A stretch of 64,000 bases of DNA from Sipunculus nudus (Eukaryota; Annelida; Sipuncula; Golfingiida; Sipunculidae). This document shows positions 13,499-55,608 of this stretch, piece after piece. How positions within the stretch are numbered: position 1 is the first letter of the stretch; the number at the start of each line of letters is the position of its first letter. Location of the stretch: positions 88,239,142-88,303,141 of the forward strand of contig CM049306.1 of assembly GCA_026874595.1 (NCBI GenBank), read 5' to 3'. Below the pieces are notes generated by a model. The model was not told the origin of the DNA. It saw only the letters and a program-made list of their open reading frames with translations, and made no database searches. The translations under genes and the position numbers were made by a program.

Positions 13499-13829
13499 AA
13501 ATTACCAAACGACACCATACGAACCATGTAGAATATATTAAAATTCTTAAGTAAAATAAAATTTAATAGGGTTGTTTTCGAAACTTACTTTGATTTCCTG
13601 AAGCCTACGAAATATCTCGTTCAATTGGTTAATCGAATCTCGACTCATATCTCGAGAGCGCCAGAATATTGAGATACATGGGCAAGTATATATTTTGCAA
13701 TCCCTTTTCTATCATGAGGCCCTATAAGGTAATGCTTTTTTTCTCATATTGAGATAAGATAAAGGTCAGTTGTAAAGATCTCCTCCGTATATCTCGTCCA
13801 TCTCCCTCCCCGACCACATTAACGGCAAT

Positions 13830-14370
13830 GCGGTTCGATATTTGCATGCGAATGTCGTTTGTCTGCTTGATATTGGCATGCGAATATCTGAGGTCATGGA
13901 CCATCATTGCCCGAATATGTATGAACTATGATTCCACGTTGACCAGATTGTCGAACTGGCCGAACGCCCGTAGTTTTCCCCGAATTATGCAGGCGAATAT
14001 CGAATGTCGCTGATGTGTGATATGCGATATTCGCAAGGGAATATCCGCGCGCGAGATGGAGTCCCCGCTGTCCAACCGAAAAAACCTGCCGATCGGCTTA
14101 TTGGTACAGAGATTCACAGTACAGATGGTGCAACACAGGAAGAGGCTGATTTGCCGGCGTTATGCTTGTGAAGGCCATGCTGGCATTTGACAAGAGAAAA
14201 TGTCCTCAGTGAATCTGAGGCCCCATCGTCAAAGGGTTTCGAGTTTTCCCCGAATGTCCCTTGCGAATATCGAATATCACGTATATGTAAAATATCTGAT
14301 ATTCGTATGCGAATATCAAATGTCAGTAATTTATGTGATTTTTGTGAAATTCGCATTCGAATATCGAATA
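13830..14370. repeat. Cluster of palindromic GAATATC motifs
   Basis: GCGAATATCGAATGTC, GATATTCGCAAGGGAATATC, GATATTCGTATGCGAATATC and GATATTGGCATGCGAATATC are among at least eight related motifs. The stretch from GTTTTCCCCGAAT onward is present twice (13975 and 14245). Confidence 0.7.
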
Positions 14371-15311
14371 TAAAATACTGGTCCAACTTCAATCCCGTCC
14401 CCTTTCAGAGACGTTTGCTACACCTTTACATGCATATTTCCCAATTGTCTCATATGAGACAACACACACACGAAAAAAAAATACACACAAACAAGCATTT
14501 ATATTAAGCATGTTTTATATATGCAATTATAAAAGTAATATACACAGGCATGTGCAGAAAAATATAAAATATATAATCTACACATTTTCCCTCCTTAACA
14601 AAAGATCAACTTCCTGTAGAAGCGAAATAAATACATTAACAAATAATATGTGGAGTATCATCATCTATTCCGTTTGTCATTCGTGCACCTTACAATTTTC
14701 CTAATCGTTACACTCCTGATAAAATCGATGATATTTTCATATTCTTTTACATATATCAATCTCCTATTCATCATTAAACGTATAAATTGTCGCTCAAGCG
14801 TGTCGCAAACATTCTAAGTCCTGTACGAATCACAAACCAGCTATTCATCACTAACAATAACCATGATTATTTCGTGCAATATTCTTGTTGCAACAAAGAT
14901 ATGAATATCATGTAACATTACACTCGTCTGGTGCACTTGCGTTAACATGTCATTTGCAGGAAAATTCACAATTCACTTTACGTCCACTGAAGTAAAATTG
15001 ATTTTGTATGGGCAGATTTTCGTGTATTGACCGAAACTTATATAATATTTGCCAGTTAAGAATAAAGATGCACTGTTAAAAAAAAAGATTTTTGCATACT
15101 GTTCCTAAAACTGAAATGTCGGTTCACGTGCAATGATGTAAAACCGATTTAATTCTTGTCTGTTTACACACAGTGAAATAAAAGAGATTTCATATTTGGC
15201 GCTTATGTACACTAGAATAAAATCATTTCATATTTCTTACGTTACGCTCATTGACATTAATGTAATTAAATGTTAATCATTTTAACTGAGACATTTTGAT
15301 TTTGGTTCTGA

Positions 15312-47175
<31,864 letters not shown>

Positions 47176-47308
47176 GGTCAAAGCAGCACGACACGTGTGT
47201 TCTGGCCACTGCGCTTCTACAGTATAAACCAAATACCGGTACTGTTATGTTATTATTTAGTGACCTGGTGCCAATGAATGCAGTCTTTTACCATTCACAG
47301 CAGAGAGG

Positions 47309-47318
47309 GTATATATAG
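47309..47318 (-). promoter_or_regulatory. Candidate TATA box of gene B
   Basis: CTATATATAC on the minus strand, about 135 nt upstream of the ATG at 47175. A start site about 30 nt downstream would give a 5' UTR of about 100 nt. The position fits, but TATA runs are common here. Confidence 0.5.
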
Positions 47319-48647
47319 ACCTTCACTCGTGTGCCGGCTAACTTTTAGGCCACAGGGTTCTTGGACCAATATAGTGTTGGTCCGCCAAGCGTGACGTTCC
47401 GTGCACAGCAGTACCTTTGCCCGCCAATCAACGATGTGTAACTCAAAAGCTCGAGACATACCAAAGACGGTGCTCCCTACAAAACAATGCTTGCTCTGCA
47501 CCATTTTACGGTCCAATAATTTGACATCCATACTCTTTGCATCTTACCACGACATATTTTTCATACTAAAATTATTCTACCACATTGGACCTGAATCAAG
47601 GAACATTTAACGAGCGCGGATAACATTTCAAGTGTATTTCACATATGAAATTTTGTTTTATGTAAAGTTATGTAGTTACGTTATGTGCGGAGGTAAGCCG
47701 TACTTGAAACGTATTAAGATTTGGGAAATCAAACCTTTTTAATAATATTATTTTTCCTCATAGGTTTACATATTTCAGATTGTTTTGAAAACTGTACAAT
47801 TAATATCATAAGGAAATTAAAGGGAAGTTCGACTACAGATCGTCGGATCTCTTTGCCAGGCCAAAACATGGTCGTCACGGGGAGTCGCACATCGGAACTG
47901 CTGGATGGGGCGAAAAGGGCATAGGAAATAGAAATATGAGATTGCGACAAGCTCTTTGACATGTTATTTTCTACTTATGTAAAACTTCATGTTGCTATTG
48001 GATACGGGGTATGATTTCTGGAGCATTAAGTGTAAAAGGTTGACGAATTGTTTAGGGACCATATTTCTCTTTCTTCCACAATTGCCGCGTGCGAGCCGTG
48101 ACAAAACATAATATGCTAATTGAATGATTTTAAATAATACAGCTATCAGATCAAATCATGTATTACCTTTTGCGTACTTAGAAAGGGTACAAAACCAATA
48201 TAAATTGCCAATAACCCACAAGGTGACATGTTTAACTCAACAGGAGTGAATCACAAGGGCTGCATGTCATAAATCTTGATTAATGTGACAGGTGACTCGT
48301 GAAGATCTCCGTACCACCCTTGGTCTCTGTGTACCAGTCACAATTCGGGCAACAAACCTTACGGGAACACTTGTGGCGTGACCGCACAGGTGGAACAGGA
48401 GGAAGCGTGCGTCACGCACCGCTTACTTCTTACAACGTTGTTACTACATCAACACACACGTTATATGTGTTTGTATATACATTACAGGTTAATAAATAAC
48501 TATATGGAAAAAGATGATCACAGAAAATTGGTCAAAATGACAAATGGGAACTCTCATAAGAACGTACATGAGACAAAATCTATATCTGTATTATTTCAAT
48601 TTGCATAGGTCATTTTGGACAAATTAATCAAAGTTTGAAGGAGACGC

Positions 48648-48650
<3 letters not shown>

Positions 48651-48727
<77 letters not shown>
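48651..48727. repeat. (TA)n microsatellite
   Basis: 77 bp of pure TA in the gene B-C spacer. Confidence 0.97.
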
Positions 48728-48729
<2 letters not shown>

Positions 48730-51016
48730 CTGTTAAATCCTTAGACTCATATTGAAATTTTCATGGAATTTAATATCAAAAGCTTTATTGACACTAAATG
48801 ATCCTATTTACCTCAAGTTACCATTTCTGCATCTACACTGTATTTGTAAACGCTCTGTAACGAATACGAATACTATGGCCTTCCATTTGGTTCTTTCTAG
48901 TAGTTTTCCCATACCCATGGATTCATTTAACTTTGGAATGATATGCCATGTGATGTTTGTTTGATCATATCTGTTCAATATGAAGAACTAAAATATAATT
49001 TTCAGATTTTTTAACATAGACGATTGTCCTTGATCTTAAATTGCTAGTTATACAAAAGCTCATATTACGTATACACATGCCAGGCACATTTTGAGTCCAA
49101 AGATTCATAGGTCAGTTCCTGTGGTCAAGGGCAGTAGTGCCGCAGACAAACGCATGTGAAAGTTCTCCACGTGAAACACTGTCACTTTGAAATATTACGC
49201 GTGTACAGCATCTTATAGTCGGGTTCGGTATCAAGGTAATAGAACCCGTTTACGAAAGCTTCTTTTTTGTCAGGAAAAGCATAGATGGAAATATTGTTGT
49301 TCTAAAGGACTGTAAAAGTTCATTTTGGTCACTGTTCGTATTATATTCTCATTAGAAGAAGAGAAAACCCATCTCTTCAAAATAAAAATGATATCACCCA
49401 AAAAATTAAAATGGACTTTAAACTAACTAGCATTCAAACACATCATTGAATAGATCGAGCCAACCTTCGGAAATATGGGATAGTATTATTTTCCAGTTTT
49501 TCTCAATAATAACATACTGAGTGTTTTTTTTGGTAGTTTCATAAACTAATTAGACCATATGCTATAATATCAAAATGTATTAATCGGTGTTATATGGGCT
49601 TTAAATGTACAGTTTGCACATTTTCTGAGAACTCTGACTGTATTACAGACCTGTGCACTGTCAACTGAAGCCACTTAGAGCACTTTAGAATATCATATAT
49701 ATTATTGAATGTCATTATAATTATTCTTGTATTGAAATATAAATTTGTCATTTCGTTTTGCTGGACGCCTCTTGAGTCTTTATAAAGTCACTTTGTTTTG
49801 GTGCAAGGATTCTCTGTTCTAGGTCTCCTTTCAATCATTTTGAATTTTGAAATTTTTGAGTTTTGAAATATGAGTCACAACACTTTCACTTTCTCTGCAA
49901 TATTTCCCATAGGTGTATTTTATGTGTGAACGTTTAACACGTATACAGATAATTGAAATAGATATGATTAATCAAATGATAATTGATTATGGAGAAGGCC
50001 AAACAATCAATAATAAGATGGAAATAAATTAGTGAGTGAGGATATAAAACAAATCTAATTATCACATTTTTAATCGGGTGTATACTTGAATCAAGAAGCT
50101 CCTGTCATTTTTTTTATCATGGTGGGTTCCTTGTATTATATATATGTATATGCGACTTTTTAATGCGATTTTTATTTATTTGTTTAACTCTTGTTATGAA
50201 ATGCCAAGGAGAGATATCCTTCTCTGAGGAACATTGGAGAGAATCATGCCGAGTATTATATTTTACCTCAACTTTTGGTTAACAATTTAATTTGTGAATA
50301 ATTTTTTTTAATCACGAAGGATGAGTTGATATGGGCAGCACGCCTTCTGGAGGTGTATTAATATTGTTCCTGCATGGATGAGCATTTGTTTCATCAGAAT
50401 GCAAATTAATATCACTGCGCAATAAAGACTTGAACCATACAATACTCTCTCCTAGTCCGCTGTTTCATTGTTCTTTACGTTTTAAATATATCTTTTTAAA
50501 TCCACAAACTTGTCGACCTCGGGTCTTAAATGTTTATTTTGTAAATATACTGAAGAGTTTTTTTTATCTTGATTTGTGTAAATGATGGCTTCTGCTTAGG
50601 TGCTATTTTAATGTAGGTTGACAATTATAGCTTTATGGGATGTTTGTGTATAATGATCTACGTATCAATACAATACTTGCACAAAAATCAATACTAGAGA
50701 TAATTATTTAGCGGGAAATGTATTAAATCACGTCACAGATATAGTTATTGGAAGTTACAGGGTTTAGTAGGTCATTTTATTTATAAATAGCCTTTCTATC
50801 CTACATCAGTTTATCCGGTCGCGTAATTTTACGTCGACACAAACACGGGCGGACACATCTTCGCCTACGCCTGGTTATTATATATTTTGACTACATATTT
50901 CGGATGGGCTGTGGTCTAAACGGACAACTGACAGTGAACAAAAACCCGGATGGCCGAGGTATGCGTCGCTTGTACCAAGGAAACAACCTCCGTGAGACTG
51001 GCCTAATTATTACCAA

Positions 51017-51018
<2 letters not shown>

Positions 51019-51072
<54 letters not shown>
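51019..51072. repeat. (TA)n microsatellite
   Basis: Pure TA in the gene B-C spacer. Confidence 0.97.
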
Positions 51073-51074
<2 letters not shown>

Positions 51075-51418
51075 ATCCCACATACATATTTAGATGAACG
51101 TATATTATATGCCAACATTGGGTTCATATACCTTGTATTCAGGCACGTGTACCGGTTAATGGTGATTTATACGCTCCATACAAGACGGTCTATGATTATC
51201 TACTTATCAGATTTAAGGTCACCAGACATTTGTTTTTGATGCGTCATTTACATCTATTCATAAATCTGCAAGCTGTCATTAGGACAAGACGTCCCTCACA
51301 TTAAACATGCACTCATTTTGAATAATATAACCTTGTGTTACTTTATCTGTATATCTCTGGATCTCATGAGTATTCCAGTAAACTTTACACAACTGCCTTA
51401 AATAACGTTAATGACGAC

Positions 51419-51419
<1 letters not shown>

Positions 51420-51472
<53 letters not shown>
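51420..51472. repeat. (TA)n microsatellite
   Basis: Pure TA in the gene B-C spacer. Confidence 0.97.
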
Positions 51473-51475
<3 letters not shown>

Positions 51476-51541
51476 TACATGTACTTGATAGCTAGAATGT
51501 TATAAATCAGCATCTCGTTAAGGGGCGCAATTTAACTTCAG

Positions 51542-51543
<2 letters not shown>

Positions 51544-51582
<39 letters not shown>
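51544..51582. repeat. (TA)n microsatellite
   Basis: Pure TA in the gene B-C spacer. Confidence 0.96.
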
Positions 51583-51583
<1 letters not shown>

Positions 51584-53569
51584 TTATTTATATTTTGTTA
51601 AATGTTTTTTTAGCGTACAAAAATAATCAATAATTACTCCGTTCGAAAATTGATTTTTTTTTAAATTTTATATTATCATACATAACATATTATAAAAAAA
51701 GTTTTGATTTATAACATTTTATACATAATAACGAATCAGTTCTCAATATAACGTCCATATAATTCCATATATTAAACTTTGTATAACAATGTATAAATTT
51801 AACATTACATAAAATATGGGTGTGGTTTTATAGAAACCTCTGAAATTGCTCATCCTGAGTAACCTAGGGAATTGACCCCGGACTCAGGCACGAAATACGT
51901 CGCCGAGTGGTACCGGACCTTACCTTAAATTACTCGTCCCCTGATGACCTCACGCGCTGAAAGGGTTTCCAAGCAACCGTGCACGGTTAGTCATAGTTAC
52001 CCCCGATCAGGTGAGGCGCGGTACTAACCCCAGTCATGACTCAGGACTTGTTTCGGTAAATAAGAATCTATTAATGCCCATGGGAAAACAATGTGTGAAC
52101 TAGATTCAGAACATGTTGGGTATAAAAAAAGGACGTTTTGTATTCCCGCAGTTGACCACAATTTGTGGTTTAGTGACAAAAGGTCATGTGTTCCACAACG
52201 CATCCCCTTGCATGCATGGCGGCGTTTGTCACAAGGAAGTACAGGGCATTGATGGGTCGTTTGAAGTGAGCTTTAAACCTCTGGTGGCTGACCAGTGTAA
52301 TTTGTAGTTTAAATATATAGAGTACATGCTCAACACTAGCTCCCGGAGCACCGGAGAGAATACTTGGCGTAGATTAAGCGCCGTGTAGAGAGCGTACAAG
52401 TGTTCTTCAGCTGTCTATAAGTTATAAGCTTTGTTGTCTGTGTATCTTATTGTTCTATTCTATATCTTGTTAATATTATCTAATTATACAGCAACCTCAA
52501 TGTTTGTAATTTATACATTCGTCTGGCATATACATATTTCTTTTACAAGGCTTCTTCCCAGAGTGTACCAGTTTGCGTCTTTCTATCAGCCCAGCTTCGT
52601 CAACCAGTCTTTATTTCAATACATGCTACTGAATGTTTCCTCCAGCCTGACGTCCTTGTCCTACAGGTCATCCGGTCCTTTCCTAACGACGTTTAACCAA
52701 CCAGATTTAGGATATGATATGCCTTACATAAGATTTCTCGTCTGTTCTAATAACTACTCATTTATTGTCTCCACTCGGGTGAAATTCTGGCCAAAACTGA
52801 ATCCTGTCTAGTGTTTTTTTAAAACTTGAACCTGACCCCTTCCCCCCTTCCGGGCTCAGTAACCCCCCCCCCAATAAAAAACGATAGTCTGAACACGAAT
52901 TACATAGTTTTGAAGCGAATTTTAGTTTCATAGATTCTTTTGTTTCACAACGGGACTTTTATCATAGAGTAAGAGTTTGCATAATTTATATAGCTTATAT
53001 TAAAATTGCACCCTACTGTAATCTTGTTTTTTTTTAACAGTGTTTCAACTGAACTCATTTTTACTACTTCATGTAATGTTCTGAAATTTGGTGTGGCTGG
53101 ACAAATTTATCCATCGGACAAGACTTGCGGCGCCAACTTAAATCTCCTTTATGGAGTTACAATTATTCACACATTACAGGAATCGCTCAGTGAATTGTTT
53201 TTTTTAAATGTGATGTGCTTTTGATCACACATGGTTTTTTCATCGAATAAGGCGCGAGACTGGCTTAATGGATTGTTCTGAAATTTGACGTGCTCATAGT
53301 TCCGGGATACATACATCCACTGAATAAGATTTATGGTACCAGCGACAATATTGTGTGTTTTCCAAATTAGTTTTTCTGTGGTTTATATTAGAGATTAACT
53401 GTCGTGAATTATAATGACATGGTTGAAATTAAATGACTGAATAGTAATCAATTCGTGTTAAACACCAGCCACAATCTATGATTTACTTCATGAAATAGAT
53501 TCAGAGTTTAAGCGCATGGTATTTGAGGCAACTACAAGGGCGTAGCCAGAATCTACCAACCGGAGAAGG

Positions 53570-53571
<2 letters not shown>

Positions 53572-53626
<55 letters not shown>
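53572..53626. repeat. (TA)n microsatellite
   Basis: Pure TA in the gene B-C spacer. Confidence 0.97.
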
Positions 53627-53629
<3 letters not shown>

Positions 53630-54978
53630 ATAAACTGGAAATGGTAGAATTATTGTTAAATATTAAAATTTCATTAATTTTTTAATCATTTTATTAATCA
53701 TTAGTTTAGGATGCATTTTTTCCTCCAATTTCTTACTTATCTCATAACAGATTTAGAAACCAGTGGCCTTCTGGATATAACTCTGTGTATAAATTGTTGC
53801 AGATGAAAGCGTACAGTAATATATATTTTTAATATTTTTAAAGTAATTAAAGTTTTCATACTATAAGTTACTTAGCGTTTTGAAAGTTTAACTTCAATAT
53901 TACACGCCAAGTAAATGTGGGGGGGGGGGGGGGTTTGGGGCTTAGCTCCATGTGTCACCCTTCCCCTAACTGCAGTTAAATACGGCGATATCCAGGAGCG
54001 TAGCGTAGTAAGAGAGCACAGGAGCTAGAGCTACCCTTCCCCTGGCTATACGCCCCTAGATTGGACATTTTGGCCTTCATTGGCTATCCCTTTAGACATA
54101 TGTAATGAAATTAATAAATGAGTGTCCTTTGCCTTTCTGATTGAATATAACAAATATATCGAGACTGCAATTGATCAACATTTATAACCAGAAGCATTTG
54201 TGAACAATATGTTTTCGAACACATCAAACTCCCGCGGGGTTGATTCTCAAGCCACTTGCAAACCCAGATGAATATCTCTGCTGAATTAAATTGCCATAAC
54301 AATATGGGACAGAATCACAAATTTGTTTTGGTAATCCTTGTTATCTGCAAAGATGAACGAACTGTTCCTTGGTGTTTCACCCCACCCCCCACCCCCCAAA
54401 AATAAAAATAATTGCGTAAGTTTTTATGACAAACAAACAGGGACAATCTATTATCTCTCGCCACCTTGCGGAGGTTTAACCACAGACAACGTTGGATTTT
54501 GGACCTCGGTTATCATAGGTGATTAGTCCAATGACCAGTAGATGGCGTTAAATACTAGGTTTTATGAAGAATTTAAATTGAATTTGAATATATTGGGAAA
54601 AAATTGATAGATATTACTATAAGGTTTTTAATTATATTCCATTGTTTTTCTAAATAAATTTACCACAAGACTTTAATCACTGGCATGCTCGCATTTTTAT
54701 ATTGTAGAGGCGATATACTACTTGGGGAATAGTCTACTTAATTATTAGAATGTCATCTTGCCTGTAGCTTTATAAGATCAACGATATAGTATATACAATA
54801 TATTCACACAAACAACGGGTTAGAATATATATATTTTTTAATTTATTAATCTGGCACATACCACATCATTGAACATGTACGAAATTTAATTCTGGTATCC
54901 ACCAATTGAGGTATCCCTAAGTACAAGGAATATGTTCGACGGTACATAGTATAAAAAATACATCATGTTCAACATTTA

Positions 54979-55146
54979 TCACTTCTTTATTGTGTACAAT
55001 TGTACGAATACCAACCGTCTTCTGTTTATGCAGCGACACTGTGGCTCTGAAGGTACGCTGAGAGTCATGTTTTGTGCAAAAAGTCCTCCAGACACCAAGA
55101 GACCATACAGAAAGAGTACTAATGCGAAAATATGTGTTTTTTTCAT
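54979..55146 (-). CDS. Possible 55-residue secreted peptide (hypothetical)
   Basis: ATG at 55146 with G at -3 opens MKKTHIFALVLFLYGLLVSGG, a strong signal-peptide-like start, then an NMT sequon and a short mature part, EPQCRCINRRR, ending YTIKK and TGA. AATAAA overlaps the last codons. It lies 460 nt downstream of the gene C stop on the same strand. It could instead be an alternative last exon of gene C (ATACAG/GAAGAC precedes it) or a chance ORF. I recognise no family. Confidence 0.3.
   Translation of the reverse strand: MKKTHIFALVLFLYGLLVSGGLFAQNMTLSVPSEPQCRCINRRRLVFVQLYTIKK
54986..54991 (-). promoter_or_regulatory. AATAAA overlapping the end of the small ORF
   Basis: Minus-strand AATAAA spanning codons T-I-K just before the TGA of the 55-residue ORF. 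It would imply a very short 3' UTR, or mark the end of an extended gene C transcript. Confidence 0.3.
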
Positions 55147-55326
55147 GTCTTCCTGTATTCTATTCACAAAGCGATTTGATTTGCAACGCGAATCTGCCCA
55201 TCTTACATGTTCAAGTGTTCCAAGTCGAGCAAAATCAGAGAACGATGACAGTATTTTTACAACAACATGTATTCGGATCTAACACAAGTCAAAGTACTGG
55301 GTCGTAAGGTCACACATCTACAGTGA

Positions 55327-55332
55327 TTTATT
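55327..55332 (-). promoter_or_regulatory. Candidate poly(A) signal of gene C
   Basis: AATAAA on the minus strand about 280 nt after the gene C stop codon, the first such hexamer downstream. Confidence 0.5.
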
Positions 55333-55608
55333 CTGTATTACGATTCGTCGCACTACCTTGAATGACATGTAGCTGCTTCATCTTAATTCAGCAAAGCCTG
55401 TGGTATCTCTTATTTACATCCGGTAGCCTATACTCACAGCCTATACTTACGGCATATCCTGTGGCTTTTCTCTCGTTCTCTCGGGATCCTAACGCAACAT
55501 TTACATGGACACTTTGTCATGTCTTCGGAATTAACCTATACAGTCTTACCGGAAGTCAATGGAAGCTCAAACTTACTTGGAACAAGGTTTTTGCATCACA
55601 TATTGTGA

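Larger units (their letters stand above)
10938..15311. other. Spacer between gene A promoter and gene B 3' end
   Basis: No gene recognised. The stretch 11040-11420 is less AT-rich and may belong to the gene A promoter. Further on are a short (TA)n, a SINE-like copy (13385-13498) and a block of palindromic GAATATC motifs (13830-14370). Confidence 0.6.
47320..54960. other. Intergenic region between genes B and C
   Basis: No supported gene on either strand. AT-rich with (TA)n at 48651, 51019, 51420, 51544 and 53572, a C-run at 52865 and a G-run at 53921. A less AT-rich stretch at 51880-52030 is unexplained. A short + strand EGF-like ORF at 52113-52307 is treated as doubtful. Confidence 0.6.

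Noticed and set aside
52431-52811. 126-codon hydrophobic + strand ORF
   Set aside because: AT-rich composition, no recognisable domain, no promoter or poly(A) context; hydrophobicity follows from T-richness.
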